From: Alteracholeplasma palmae J233
GTDB lineage: Bacteria; Bacillota_I; Bacilli_A; Acholeplasmatales; Acholeplasmataceae
NCBI RefSeq assembly: GCF_000968055.1
Contig: NC_022538.1
Location: 903,499 to 967,498, forward strand
Direction of reading: 5' to 3'
DNA: 64,000 bases
Shown: positions 54,879-64,000 of the stretch, in pieces
Numbering within the stretch: the stretch's first letter is position 1
Layout: every line of letters starts with the position of its first letter
Notes under the pieces: generated by a model
What the model saw: the letters and a program-made list of their open reading frames with translations, nothing else
Databases searched by the model: none
What the model was told of the DNA's origin: nothing
Translations under genes and position numbers: made by a program

Positions 54879-56015
54879 ATGGTGTTTAATCGTTCCGATG
54901 AATTTAATCAAAAACCAGTCATCAAAGTTATTGGTGTTGGTGGCGGAGGAAATAGTGCCGTTAATCGTATGATTGAAAACGATGTAAAGGGTGTTTCTTT
55001 TGTTGCGATGAATACTGATGCTCAAGTTTTAAAAGTATCTAAAGCAGATGAACGTTTACAACTGGGTAAAAGATTAACAAGAGGACTAGGTGCAGGGGCA
55101 AAACCAGAAGTTGGTAAACAAGCAGCCTTAGAATCAGAAGATGAAATTAGAGAAGTATTAAGCGATGCTGATATGGTCTTTATTACAGCAGGAATGGGTG
55201 GCGGAACAGGTACTGGTGCAGCTCCAATTATTGCTAGAATAGCAAAAGAGATGGGTTGTTTAACAATTGGTATTGTGACTAAACCATTTGTTTTTGAAGG
55301 TCCAGGAAGAACTCAAGCAGCTTTATACGGATTAGAAGAATTAAGACCGCACGTTGATACATTAATTGTTATTCCAAATGAACGATTATTATCAATTGCC
55401 GATCAACATACACAATTACTTGATGCATTTAGAGAATCAGACAATGTATTAAGACAAGGTGTACAAGGTATTGCAGAAATTATTGCAATTCCAGGGATGA
55501 TTAATGTTGACTTTGCAGATGTTAGAACTGTTATGGAAAATAAAGGAACAGCATTAATGGGTATTGGTATTGCAGCAGGTGAAACACGTGCAGTTGAAGC
55601 AGCAAGAAAAGCCATTCATTCAAGGCTCTTAGAAGTAAGTATTGATGGAGCAACCGATGCTATTGTCAATATTACAACTGGACCTAATGTTGGGCTACTT
55701 GAAATTGAAGAAGCGTTAACTGAAATAAGAAATGCTACATCAAATGAACTAAACATTATTTATGGAACAACTATTAATGGTGATTTAGAAGATGAAATGA
55801 TCGTGACTGTTATTGCTACAGGCTATGAATTAAAAGCTAAAGACAATACTGTTGAAAATTTAGTTAATGAAATATTTACTAACACATCATCAGAACAAAT
55901 GGTTGTACATGGTAGTTCATTACGTAAAAAAGAAGATGTTTTAGAAAAAGAACAACCTAAAGAATCAACTAAAGAAAAAAATCTACCATCTTGGTTGAAA
56001 AAAACAAAATTTTAA
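54879..56015 (+). CDS. ftsZ: Cell division protein FtsZ
   Basis: 378 residues from ATG 54879 with RBS AGGAGGGG; an in-frame start at 54837 lacks an RBS and would add 14 non-conserved residues. Tubulin-like GTPase: '[16 protein letters not shown]', tubulin signature '[10 protein letters not shown]', '[11 protein letters not shown]'. A variable linker ends in the conserved tail [10 protein letters not shown] that binds SepF/membrane partners. Forms the division ring; first gene of a cluster that includes sepF. Confidence 0.96.
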   Translation: MVFNRSDEFNQKPVIKVIGVGGGGNSAVNRMIENDVKGVSFVAMNTDAQVLKVSKADERLQLGKRLTRGLGAGAKPEVGKQAALESEDEIREVLSDADMVFITAGMGGGTGTGAAPIIARIAKEMGCLTIGIVTKPFVFEGPGRTQAALYGLEELRPHVDTLIVIPNERLLSIADQHTQLLDAFRESDNVLRQGVQGIAEIIAIPGMINVDFADVRTVMENKGTALMGIGIAAGETRAVEAARKAIHSRLLEVSIDGATDAIVNITTGPNVGLLEIEEALTEIRNATSNELNIIYGTTINGDLEDEMIVTVIATGYELKAKDNTVENLVNEIFTNTSSEQMVVHGSSLRKKEDVLEKEQPKESTKEKNLPSWLKKTKF

Positions 56016-56034
56016 AAAGGCTAAATGCCTTTTT
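56014..56034 (+). terminator. Weak terminator after ftsZ
   Basis: AAAAAGGC-TAAAT-GCCTTTTT (56014-56034), starting at the ftsZ stop. Partial termination before ychF is likely. Confidence 0.55.
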
Positions 56035-56055
56035 TCATGAAAGAGGTCAACTAAT

Positions 56056-57150
56056 ATGAAAGTTGGAATAGTTGGATTACCAAACGTAGGAAAATCTACA
56101 TTATTTAATGCATTAACAAAATCAAAAGTATTAGCAGCTAACTATCCGTTTGCGACAATCGATCCAAACGTAGGCGTAGTAAATGTAAATGATTTAAGAT
56201 TAGATGTTTTATTTGAAATATATAAACCTGAAAGAGTGATACCTACATCAATAGAATTTATTGATATTGCGGGATTAGTACAAGGAGCATCTAAAGGTGA
56301 AGGATTAGGAAATCAATTTTTAAGTCATATTAGAGAAGTAGACGCAATCTGTCAAGTAGTTAGATGTTTTGAAGATGGAAACATCACTCACGTTGAAGGT
56401 TCAATTGATCCTTTACGTGATTTAGAAATTATCAAAATCGAACTTAGATTAGCTGACTTAGATGTAATCGATAAAAGAATCCCGAAAATAGAAAAAAAAG
56501 CTAAAGCTAAAATCAAAGAAGCAGTTTTAGAATATGATGCTTTAATTAAAGTTCGTAAAATGATAGAAGAAGAAAAACACTTAAAAGATTTAGATATGTC
56601 AGAAGATGAATTAAAAATGATTAAAAACTTTAATTTATTATCACTTAAACCAATGATTTACATTGCTAATTTAGCTGATACTGACTTAGAAAATCCTGAA
56701 AGTAATCATTTCTATACTAGATTAATTGAAAAAGCTAATACTGAAGGTATCCAAGTAGTTCCAGTTTCAGCTCAAGTTGAATATGAAATTGCTAATCTAA
56801 CTAAAGAAGAACAATTAGATTTCCTTGAAGCTTATGGCTTAACTGCTTCAGGTTTAGATGAAGTAATTAGAAGTAGTTATGCATTGCTTGGTTTAAAAAC
56901 ATACTTTACAGCTGGAGTAAAAGAAGTACGTGCCTGGACTTTTATTGATGGCATGAAAGCACCTCAATGTGCAGGAATTATTCATACTGATTTTGAAAGA
57001 GGATTCATTAAAGCAGAAACAATAGCATATGATGATTTAGTTGAAGCTAAAACACCACAAGCAGCAAAAGAAAAAGGTAAAGTCCGTCTTGAAGGTAAAG
57101 AATATGTAGTTAAAGATGGAGATATCATGGTATTTAGATTCAATGTTTGA
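56056..57150 (+). CDS. ychF: Obg-family ATPase YchF
   Basis: 364 residues; RBS AAAGAGG. Walker A 'GLPNVGKSTLFNALT', 'DIAGLVQGASKGEGLGN', coiled-coil insert and C-terminal TGS-like domain ending 'VKDGDIMVFRFNV'. YchF binds ATP rather than GTP, associates with ribosomes and is linked to stress responses. Confidence 0.95.
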   Translation: MKVGIVGLPNVGKSTLFNALTKSKVLAANYPFATIDPNVGVVNVNDLRLDVLFEIYKPERVIPTSIEFIDIAGLVQGASKGEGLGNQFLSHIREVDAICQVVRCFEDGNITHVEGSIDPLRDLEIIKIELRLADLDVIDKRIPKIEKKAKAKIKEAVLEYDALIKVRKMIEEEKHLKDLDMSEDELKMIKNFNLLSLKPMIYIANLADTDLENPESNHFYTRLIEKANTEGIQVVPVSAQVEYEIANLTKEEQLDFLEAYGLTASGLDEVIRSSYALLGLKTYFTAGVKEVRAWTFIDGMKAPQCAGIIHTDFERGFIKAETIAYDDLVEAKTPQAAKEKGKVRLEGKEYVVKDGDIMVFRFNV

Positions 57151-57733
57151 TATCCCTTGTTTAGATAATATTGTATGTGCTTCTAAGTACTTTTCAGTTG
57201 AAGAAATTGAAAAAATTCATTTTCTAGGAATCACAAATTTTGGAGAAAATAGAGTCTCTAGTTTATTAGAAAAAAAAGAACTATTAAGTCATTTAAATCT
57301 AACGTGGCATTTTATTGGTCATCTTCAAAAAAACAAAGTTAAATTAATTATTAATGAAATAGACTATTTACATAGTCTAGATTCTTTAGAGTTAGCAAAA
57401 CAAATTCAAAAATATAGAATTTCTCCGTTGTTTTGTTTCATTCAAGTGAATTTAACTGAAGAAGTGTCTAAAAGTGGCATTAGTAGCAATAAATTAGCTT
57501 CTTTTTTAGAAGAAATCAAAAAATATGATAAAATTAAAGTACTAGGATTAATGACTATCGGAAAAAATAATGATTTAGAATTAACAAAAAACGTTTTTTC
57601 CAAGCTAAATGACTTAAAAAATGAATTTCAACTAGAAACTCTTTCTATTGGAATGAGTCAAGATTATCATTTAGCATTGCCTTTTAACCCTAAATACATA
57701 AGAATTGGCAGTCTATTCAAAGGAGTAATCTAA
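57143..57733 (+). CDS. yggS: PLP-binding protein YggS/YlmE
   Basis: 196 residues from ATG 57143, which overlaps the ychF stop (coupling likely); an earlier in-frame ATG 57116 lies well inside ychF. 'VCASKYFSVEEI' holds the PLP Lys, followed by 'NFGENRV', 'WHFIGHLQKNKVK', 'GLMTIG' and 'SIGMSQDY'. The N-terminus is shorter than in typical members. PLP homeostasis; commonly next to sepF in Firmicutes, as here. Confidence 0.9.
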   Translation: MFDIPCLDNIVCASKYFSVEEIEKIHFLGITNFGENRVSSLLEKKELLSHLNLTWHFIGHLQKNKVKLIINEIDYLHSLDSLELAKQIQKYRISPLFCFIQVNLTEEVSKSGISSNKLASFLEEIKKYDKIKVLGLMTIGKNNDLELTKNVFSKLNDLKNEFQLETLSIGMSQDYHLALPFNPKYIRIGSLFKGVI

Positions 57734-58048
57734 ATGTTTTTTAAGAAAAAGAAGAAGCAAAATACAAACTATATCAAATCATCTGATAAGATTATTATTA
57801 AACAACTAGAAACTGATGAAGACTCTGTCATTTTAGATTTAGCTGATAAATTGATTGATGGTGCACCACTGATATTAAACTTTGATTTATTAAATGTGGA
57901 CGCAGCTAATAAAGTCATTGCGTTTTTCTCAGGCGTTGTTTATACGCTTAAAGGAAATATTGAAACAATTAACGAAACTGTCTTTTTGTTTGCGAATGAA
58001 GAAGCATTTTTAGATGGCAGTTTAAAAAGATTTCTAGAAAATCTATAA
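57734..58048 (+). CDS. sepF: Cell division protein SepF
   Basis: 104 residues, starting one base after yggS; RBS AAAGGAG inside yggS. Basic N-terminus then the SepF core 'VILDLADKLIDGAPLILNFD', 'RVIAFFSG'-like (here 'KVIAFFSGVVY'), 'FLFAN'. Anchors FtsZ to the membrane. The N-terminal amphipathic helix is replaced by a Lys-rich stretch. Confidence 0.88.
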   Translation: MFFKKKKKQNTNYIKSSDKIIIKQLETDEDSVILDLADKLIDGAPLILNFDLLNVDAANKVIAFFSGVVYTLKGNIETINETVFLFANEEAFLDGSLKRFLENL

Positions 58049-58250
58049 TTAAATATTGCGATGAAAAGAACACGTTTATTAAATTTAAGTATTAAAAGCG
58101 ATCTAGGATATGGTGTGAGCCTAGAAAATACCTTTAATAAATATCATCTTGGAGCATTAATTAAATTTGAGTGCTATAACTTTTGTTATAGAACTAAGGT
58201 GGTACCGCGAATTTTTCATCCTTAGCGTTTTTAAGGACGATTTTATTTTA
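58044..58250 (+). promoter_or_regulatory. T-box leader controlling ileS
   Basis: -10 TATAAT at 58044-58049. Long stem I region (about 58058-58155) with an AUC isoleucine codon at 58143-58145 as likely specifier, the T-box AAGGTGGTACCGCG (58196-58209), antiterminator pairing GAACTAAGG with CCTTAG (58220-58225), and terminator TCCTTA/TAAGGA (58219-58224 / 58232-58237) with T-rich tail. Uncharged tRNA-Ile should switch ileS on. Confidence 0.92.
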
Positions 58251-58279
58251 TAAAAACAACATAAAAGGAGCAATCATAT

Positions 58280-60979
58280 ATGGATTTTAAAGACACATTA
58301 CTTATGCCAAAAACAGATTTTCCAATGCGAGGGAATCTAGGTGTAAATGAAATTAACATTCAGGAATACTGGAAAAAAATAGACTTATACAAAAAAGTTT
58401 TAGAGCAAAATAAAGATAATGAACCGTTTATATTACACGATGGTCCACCTTATGCAAATGGAGATATTCACGTTGGACATGCTTTCCAAAAAACATTAAA
58501 AGATTTTGTTTTAAGATACCAAACAATGAAAGGTCGTTATGTTCCATATATACCAGGTTGGGATACACACGGACTTCCAATTGAAACAGCAGTAACTAAA
58601 AAGGGAATTAACAGAAAAGAAATTTCTCGTTCTGAATTTAGAAAACACTGTAGAGAATTTGCCTTACAACAAGTAGAAAGACAAAAAGCACAATTTATGC
58701 GTATTGGTATTTTAGGCGATTGGGATAATCCTTATTTAACATTAGATAAGAGTTTTGTTTCAGATCAAGTTAAAATATTTAGTCAAATGGTTGCTCGTGG
58801 TTTAATTTATAAAGGATTAAAACCAATCTACTGGTCTCCATCATCTGAATCTGCATTAGCAGAAGCTGAAATTGAATATCATGACAAGCAATCTAAATCT
58901 ATATACTTTACATTTAAATTAACTGATAAGAAAAAATTTAAAGATACTTCACTTATCATATGGACTACAACTCCTTGGACACTCCCTGCAAACTTAGCTG
59001 TCTCAGTTCATCCAACAATGAATTATAATCATATTTTAGTAGATGGTAAAAAATATATTGTCGCAGAAGCTTTACTTGGAAGTTTAAAGGATAAACTATC
59101 ATTTAATTCAGTAGAAGTTCTAGATACATTTAAAGGACAAACTCTAGAAAACCTTACTTATAAACATCCGATATTTGATAGAACCTCTCCTATTATTTTA
59201 GGAGAACATGTTACAGATACTGATGGTACTGGACTTGTTCATACCGCACCTGGACATGGAGAAGATGATTATATTGTTGGTAAAAAATATAATTTAGATA
59301 TATTATGCCCTGTGAATGAAACAGGTATGATGACAAATGAAGCAGGAAAATATGAAGGATTATTCTATGAAAAAGCAAATGATGCTATTATAGAAGATTT
59401 AAAAGAAACAAATTCACTTTTAAGAGTTGATACAATCACCCACTCATATCCACATGATTGGAGAACTAAAAAACCAGTTATCTTTAGAGCAACCCCACAA
59501 TGGTTCGCATCAGTTAAGATGATTCGTGAAGAATTATTAAAAGAAGTAGAAAAAACAACTTGGCTACCTAAATGGGGTGAAGTTAGAATTGGAAATATGT
59601 TAAAAGACAGAGAAGATTGGGTAATTAGCCGTCAACGTGCTTGGGGTGTACCAATTCCAATATTCTATGCTGAAAATGAAACTCCAATACTAGATTCAAA
59701 AGTAATTGATCATGTTGCTGATTTATTCTTAGAACACGGTTCAGATATTTGGTATGAATGGGATGCAAAAGATTTATTACCAAAAGGATATAAAAATGTA
59801 GATAGCCCAAATAATCAATTCAAAAAAGAAGTAGATATTATGGATGTTTGGTTTGATTCAGGAACAAGCTATTCAGTACTAAAAAGAAGAAACTTACCAT
59901 TCCCTGCAGATTTATATTTAGAAGGGGCTGACCAACATAGAGGTTGGTTTAACTCTTCATTAATTACTTCAACAGCTGCCTTTAATCAAGCACCATATAA
60001 AGCAGTTGTTACTCATGGTTTCGTTTTTGATGGTCAAGGAAGAAAAATGAGTAAGTCATTAGGAAATGTAGTTGATCCGCTTGTTGTAATGAAGCAAAAA
60101 GGTGCAGACCTTTTAAGACTATGGGTCGCAAACGTTGATTACCAAAGTGATGTGAGAATTAGTAATGAAATGATGGATCAAGTTGCTGAAATGTACCGTA
60201 AGATTAGAAATACACTAAGATTTATGGTAGGTAACTTAAATGACTTTGACCCTAAAAAAGATTATGTTGGATATTCAATGAGAGGTCAAATCAATCGAGC
60301 AATCACAATTGATTTTAGATACTTAATAAACGATATCTTAAATGCCTATGAAAACTATGAATTTGATAAAGTATCAAGACTAGTTGTACCATTTATTACA
60401 AATGAAATTAGTGCTTTCTATCTTGACTATACAAAAGATATTTTATATATAGAAAAAGCAAATAATTTTGAAAGAAGAGCTATTCAATCAACTATTTATG
60501 ATATGACTATGGGATTATTAAAAGTATTAACACCAATTATCCCTCATACAACATCGGAAGTTTATTCATATTTACCATTTGAAAAATTAGAAGATATCTA
60601 TTTAGAAAAAATGCCAACTAAAAATGAATTCAAAGATGAAAACTTAATGAATAATTATCGTGCATTTAGAGATTTAAGAGAAAACATCTTAAAACAACTA
60701 GAATTAGCACGTGATCAAAAAATTATTGGTAAATCATTACAAGCTGAAGTTGATTTGACAATAACTAAAGCATTACATGAAACATTAGAACAATTAGATG
60801 CTTTAAAAAACTTACACCAATTATTAATTGTTTCAAAAGTAAATATAACTATTGGAGAAAATGTAGACATATTAGTTAAAAAAGCAAATGGCCATGTATG
60901 TGCTAGATGCTGGAATATCGTATCAAATGTTAATAGCGATGAACTATGTTCACGTTGTGAAAAAGCACTGGAGGAATAA
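58280..60979 (+). CDS. ileS: Isoleucyl-tRNA synthetase
   Basis: 899 residues; RBS AAAGGAG. HIGH region 'PPYANGDIHVGHA', KMSKS in 'GRKMSKSLGN', the CP1 editing domain between them ('TTTPWTLPANLAV', 'GTGLVHTAPGHGEDD') and a C-terminal zinc ribbon with four Cys ('CARCW', 'CSRC'). Full bacterial length. Controlled by the T-box upstream. Confidence 0.97.
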   Translation: MDFKDTLLMPKTDFPMRGNLGVNEINIQEYWKKIDLYKKVLEQNKDNEPFILHDGPPYANGDIHVGHAFQKTLKDFVLRYQTMKGRYVPYIPGWDTHGLPIETAVTKKGINRKEISRSEFRKHCREFALQQVERQKAQFMRIGILGDWDNPYLTLDKSFVSDQVKIFSQMVARGLIYKGLKPIYWSPSSESALAEAEIEYHDKQSKSIYFTFKLTDKKKFKDTSLIIWTTTPWTLPANLAVSVHPTMNYNHILVDGKKYIVAEALLGSLKDKLSFNSVEVLDTFKGQTLENLTYKHPIFDRTSPIILGEHVTDTDGTGLVHTAPGHGEDDYIVGKKYNLDILCPVNETGMMTNEAGKYEGLFYEKANDAIIEDLKETNSLLRVDTITHSYPHDWRTKKPVIFRATPQWFASVKMIREELLKEVEKTTWLPKWGEVRIGNMLKDREDWVISRQRAWGVPIPIFYAENETPILDSKVIDHVADLFLEHGSDIWYEWDAKDLLPKGYKNVDSPNNQFKKEVDIMDVWFDSGTSYSVLKRRNLPFPADLYLEGADQHRGWFNSSLITSTAAFNQAPYKAVVTHGFVFDGQGRKMSKSLGNVVDPLVVMKQKGADLLRLWVANVDYQSDVRISNEMMDQVAEMYRKIRNTLRFMVGNLNDFDPKKDYVGYSMRGQINRAITIDFRYLINDILNAYENYEFDKVSRLVVPFITNEISAFYLDYTKDILYIEKANNFERRAIQSTIYDMTMGLLKVLTPIIPHTTSEVYSYLPFEKLEDIYLEKMPTKNEFKDENLMNNYRAFRDLRENILKQLELARDQKIIGKSLQAEVDLTITKALHETLEQLDALKNLHQLLIVSKVNITIGENVDILVKKANGHVCARCWNIVSNVNSDELCSRCEKALEE

Positions 60980-60982
60980 TCT

Positions 60983-61717
60983 ATGAATATTTTAGTTGTT
61001 AATGATGACGGAATTGAATCAGAAGGTTTAAAGATGCTTGTTAAAGCTTGTGCTCATTTTGGACAAGTCTATGTTTCAGCCCCAAAGTATCAACAAAGTG
61101 CTCAAAGCCATGCAATGACACTTACTGAATACTTAGAGATAGAAGAAGTAAAAGATATCATAGGTGCACTTAAAGCAATTAAAGTAACAGGAAGCCCTGT
61201 TGATTGTGTAAGAGCTGGTATGAGTATTTTTGATGCTGAATTTGACTTAATCGTTTCAGGAATTAATGACGGATCAAACCTTGGAACAGATATTCTTTAT
61301 TCAGGAACTGTTGCTGCTGCAATGGAAGGTCATTTATACCATGTTCCTGCAATTGCCTTTTCAGCACCTACTCTAGATTTACCATATTTATATGATGAAG
61401 TAATTAAATTATTAGATGAAATGATAGAATCTGAGTTATACAACAATACTGCTTTACTTAACATTAATTTTCCAAAACCAAGTTTTGCAAAACCACTAGG
61501 GACAAAAATTACAAAACAAGGTCGTAGAGTTTATGAATCTGATTTAGTTAAATCAGATAAACCTAATTTGTATCACCAATCATTTAGTATCATCAGATAT
61601 CAAGAAGAAGCTGATACGGATGTTACTGCATATGAAGAAGGCTATGTTTCAATTACACCATTAATGATTGAACAAACAGATTTCAAAAAAATAAAAGCTA
61701 TTTTAAAAAATGAATAG
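60983..61717 (+). CDS. surE: 5'/3'-nucleotidase SurE
   Basis: 244 residues; RBS GGAGG inside the end of ileS. 'ILVVNDDGIESEG' supplies metal-binding Asp, followed by 'APKYQQSAQSHAMTL', 'VTGSPVDCV' and 'SGINDGSNLGTDILYSGTV'. Dephosphorylates nucleoside monophosphates, feeding salvage with DeoC and the likely DeoD downstream. Confidence 0.94.
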   Translation: MNILVVNDDGIESEGLKMLVKACAHFGQVYVSAPKYQQSAQSHAMTLTEYLEIEEVKDIIGALKAIKVTGSPVDCVRAGMSIFDAEFDLIVSGINDGSNLGTDILYSGTVAAAMEGHLYHVPAIAFSAPTLDLPYLYDEVIKLLDEMIESELYNNTALLNINFPKPSFAKPLGTKITKQGRRVYESDLVKSDKPNLYHQSFSIIRYQEEADTDVTAYEEGYVSITPLMIEQTDFKKIKAILKNE

Positions 61718-61737
61718 TTAAAAAGGAGGTATTTTTA

Positions 61738-62601
61738 ATGTCTGTATTTCACTTACACTTTTTTAAAGAGAAAAGTAGAAAGATTGATGTTAATGCATTA
61801 ATTGAGTTTTTTGACCGTTATGAAGAAGTGACTGTTGAAATGGATGAAGAAAGTGTTAGATTTTTATACCAACATCCAAGACTTGGCAGTAAAGCTACTT
61901 TCTATATTACAAGAAAATCAAATGTTCCTAACATCTATAGATTAAATCCTAAATTTTTAGATTTAAATTTTAGAATGGATATACCAATTATTACCTCCGA
62001 TTATGGTGTAGAAAAAATTTTGAATTTAGTAAAAAATGTAGTTAACGTTTTTGATATGTATGTTTATAGCGAAGCATTTGAAGATGTTTTAGCATTTAAA
62101 GCAGAAACAGTCTTAAAAGCTTTTGCCTTAGTTAAGGAAGCATACTTTAAAAAATATCCAGAAATGCTTGATGGATTTTATCAAATATCTAAAACTAGAC
62201 TTAATGAAATTTCTAGATATATAGATGAATCTTTGGAATTACAACTATATTATAAAGATTTAAAAACCTATGTTCCAAAATATGTATTTTACACAACTCC
62301 TAACAAAAGTGTTTTAGTATTAGTTGAATGGCAAGAAGGAACTTTAACGGTTTTTCCTCCATCAACTGACTATATCTTGTTAAGACAAAATAATCAGATA
62401 AAAGAATTAAACTATAATGAATTTTTATCAGTTACAAACAAATTTTTACTAGACGTACCAGGTTTTTTAAAAGATACAAAAGTAATTGTTAAGAAAAATG
62501 CTAGAAAAGTATTTAAACTAACAAAAAAACATAAATTCACAAAAACTGAATTTGATATTAAAGACTTAAAACATATTACATATCAACAATTGATTGATTA
62601 A
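61738..62601 (+). CDS. Conserved-looking soluble protein, unknown function
   Basis: 287 residues; RBS AAGGAGG. No signal, membrane segment or motif recognised. N-terminal alpha/beta stretch 'HLHFFKEKSRKIDVNALIEF', a helical middle and a C-terminal beta-rich part. Lies in tight array between surE and a membrane protein gene. Confidence 0.7.
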   Translation: MSVFHLHFFKEKSRKIDVNALIEFFDRYEEVTVEMDEESVRFLYQHPRLGSKATFYITRKSNVPNIYRLNPKFLDLNFRMDIPIITSDYGVEKILNLVKNVVNVFDMYVYSEAFEDVLAFKAETVLKAFALVKEAYFKKYPEMLDGFYQISKTRLNEISRYIDESLELQLYYKDLKTYVPKYVFYTTPNKSVLVLVEWQEGTLTVFPPSTDYILLRQNNQIKELNYNEFLSVTNKFLLDVPGFLKDTKVIVKKNARKVFKLTKKHKFTKTEFDIKDLKHITYQQLID

Positions 62602-62610
62602 AGGAGCACT

Positions 62611-63279
62611 ATGCTAAAACGTACCACGATTCATATTTTTGGGCTCATACTGATCGCACTAGGTGTTGCCTTGATTATAAGCCAAAAAAAAGGTGTCTTC
62701 CCATGGGATGCGGCAGGTTTAAACTTAGTTGATTTATTTGCTAGAATAAATATTCATATTGAAGTTGGAATTGCATCACTTATTTTAAACTCACTATTAG
62801 GAGTTATTTGTATAGCGGTGACTAAGAACTTTAAATACTTATATAGCTATATCAACATTGCCATTTTTTCCTTGGCACTAGGACTTATTAACTGGGCTTT
62901 AGGATTAATCAATTGGCCAGTATCAGATCAGATTACAGTTTTAAATGTAGTCATGCTATTTTCAGGACTCTTAACAATTGCAATAGGAACTAATTTTGTG
63001 GTGTTTTCTAAGTTAGTACCTTCTCCAGCAGAAGCGGCAATGCTTATTATTCACGAAAAATGGTTCCCAAAAAGTATTGGACTATCCAAAGTTGCCTTAG
63101 AAATCATGTTCTTCTTAGTCGCAATTACTTTTGGAGCTATCAATGGTAACGTTATGAGCAATATTTCGTGGTTTACTTTTATAGCAGTTGCTATTTTAAG
63201 CCCAATGATACAAATAACACATAAACCTATTAAACTACTATTTGGAGGAATGAAAAATGAGTCAAATGAAATTAAATGA
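62611..63279 (+). CDS. YczE/YitT-type membrane protein
   Basis: 222 residues; RBS AAAGGAG. Five to six hydrophobic helices; 'GLILIALGVALIISQKKGVFPWDA' resembles the start of YczE/YyaS family proteins (COG2364). Function unknown; overlaps deoC by 23 bases. Confidence 0.78.
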   Translation: MLKRTTIHIFGLILIALGVALIISQKKGVFPWDAAGLNLVDLFARINIHIEVGIASLILNSLLGVICIAVTKNFKYLYSYINIAIFSLALGLINWALGLINWPVSDQITVLNVVMLFSGLLTIAIGTNFVVFSKLVPSPAEAAMLIIHEKWFPKSIGLSKVALEIMFFLVAITFGAINGNVMSNISWFTFIAVAILSPMIQITHKPIKLLFGGMKNESNEIK

Positions 63280-63928
63280 GTATATCGATCATACTAAATT
63301 AGGTCCTATTGTTAGTAAAGAAGATATCGATAAATTAACACAAGAAGCAATCGAATACAGCTTTAAAAGCGTGTGTGTTTCACCAGTTTGGGTGTCATAT
63401 GCAGCATCATTACTAAAAGGAAAAAGTCCATTAGTATGTACAGTGATTGGTTTTCCTCACGGAACACATACAAAAGAAGTAAAGGCTTATGAAACTGCTG
63501 ATGCTATAAAAAATGGGGCTGATGAAATTGATATGGTTGTTAATGTAGCTTTAGTTAAAGCACATGATGCAAAAGGAATTTTTGAAGATATCAGTTCAGT
63601 TGTTAAAGCAGCATCTGGTAAAACAGTAAAAGTTATTATAGAAACTGCCTATTTATCAAAAGAAGAAATTATTTTAGTTTGTGAACAAGCAGTAAAAGCT
63701 AAAGCAAACTTTGTTAAAACATCAACAGGATATGCTTCAAGTGGTGCTACAAAAGATGATGTCGCACTTATGAAAGAAATTGTAAAAGATCATGCATTTG
63801 TTAAAGCCTCAGGTGGGGTTAGAACTTTTGAAGATGCGATGATTATGATTAATGCAGGAGCATCACGTATTGGGACTTCAAATGGAGTAGCGCTTGTAAA
63901 TCACAAAGAAGCTACATCAGGATATTAA
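63257..63928 (+). CDS. deoC: Deoxyribose-phosphate aldolase
   Basis: 223 residues; RBS GGAGGAATG lies within the preceding gene; ATG 63257 or in-frame ATG 63266 could start. 'YIDHTKLGP', 'CTVIGFPHG', 'GADEIDMVVN', Schiff-base Lys in 'NFVKTSTGY' and 'VKASGGVRT' define DeoC. Splits deoxyribose-5-phosphate to acetaldehyde and glyceraldehyde-3-phosphate, moving nucleoside carbon into glycolysis. Confidence 0.96.
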   Translation: MSQMKLNEYIDHTKLGPIVSKEDIDKLTQEAIEYSFKSVCVSPVWVSYAASLLKGKSPLVCTVIGFPHGTHTKEVKAYETADAIKNGADEIDMVVNVALVKAHDAKGIFEDISSVVKAASGKTVKVIIETAYLSKEEIILVCEQAVKAKANFVKTSTGYASSGATKDDVALMKEIVKDHAFVKASGGVRTFEDAMIMINAGASRIGTSNGVALVNHKEATSGY

Positions 63929-63952
63929 AAAAAAGAAAAGGAAGGTCATATT

Positions 63953-64000
63953 ATGTCAACACCACATATTGGATTAGAAGATAAGACTTTAGTAGCAAAA
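63953..64000 (+). CDS. deoD: Start of a gene, probably purine nucleoside phosphorylase (DeoD), cut by window end
   Basis: Only 16 codons are visible after RBS AGGAAGG. They begin MSTPHI, the usual DeoD N-terminus, but the following 'GLEDKTLVAK' is less typical. Position after deoC, and the nucleoside importer elsewhere in the window, support nucleoside salvage. Confidence 0.5.
   Translation, partial: MSTPHIGLEDKTLVAK

Noticed and set aside
1-64000. CRISPR array, rRNA or ordinary tRNA genes
   Set aside because: No regularly spaced short repeats and no tRNA-like cloverleaf other than tmRNA were seen by eye.

Overview
This window most likely comes from a wall-less Firmicutes relative of the Acholeplasma type (Mollicutes, Acholeplasmataceae). 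It is very AT-rich. TGG encodes Trp and TGA is a real stop, including an ATGA stop/start overlap at 19608-19611. Lipoproteins carry short lipoboxes. FtsZ and SepF are present, but no peptidoglycan gene is visible. This assignment is inferred from gene content; no database was searched.

Bases 1-20143 hold an envelope locus. A 5'-truncated helical repeat protein (1-3210) is followed by a leader region with a 15-codon ORF that runs into a terminator hairpin (3331-3438). A tightly packed, probably single operon (3471-20090) comes next. It encodes a membrane-tethered AAA+ protein that has lost its ATPase motifs, two membrane-tethered McrB/AAA_5-like ATPases sharing an identical 1,127-bp segment, a coiled-coil protein between them, a membrane-anchored transglutaminase-fold protein with Ala at the catalytic Cys position, a 1,997-residue protein of about 22 YDG/MBG repeats, and three small membrane proteins. 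I read this as a candidate undescribed surface machine: AAA+ motors inside, long repeat proteins outside. A complete IS1182-like element follows.

Bases 21900-28130 carry a P-type cation ATPase behind a yybP-ykoY (Mn2+) riboswitch with an overlapping terminator, a CNNM/CBS (HlyC/CorC) protein, an XRE membrane regulator, an SGNH-like protein lacking the usual His, and tmRNA. Directly downstream of tmRNA is a three-gene cassette (28285-32425): a fused nuclease-methylase-specificity enzyme, a DUF262 protein and a HEPN protein. It is a likely defence island and ends at an IS3-family remnant. Bases 33000-36700 are eroded: a GNAT pseudogene, other relics, two small RNA candidates with matching promoters, and intact cyclophilin-lipoprotein and NUDIX genes.

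Bases 36731-41436 encode a BMP-type nucleoside ABC importer, which fits functionally with SurE, DeoC and a probable DeoD start at the right end. Next are a Pro-rich 20-aa ORF plus terminator before a proline-iminopeptidase-like gene, DUF4256 and HAD genes, a 1,801-residue membrane-anchored repeat protein behind a promoter with an operator-like dyad, another HAD phosphatase, an ABC transporter relic, yaaA, a nitroreductase and mutY (apparently leaderless).

Bases 53062-64000 are housekeeping: queT and tgt transcribed divergently (candidate preQ1 riboswitch on queT; Tgt lacks all four zinc ligands), ftsZ-ychF-yggS-sepF, a T-box-controlled ileS, surE, an unrecognised protein, a YczE-like membrane protein, deoC and the first codons of a likely deoD. 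No CRISPR array, rRNA gene or ordinary tRNA gene was seen.
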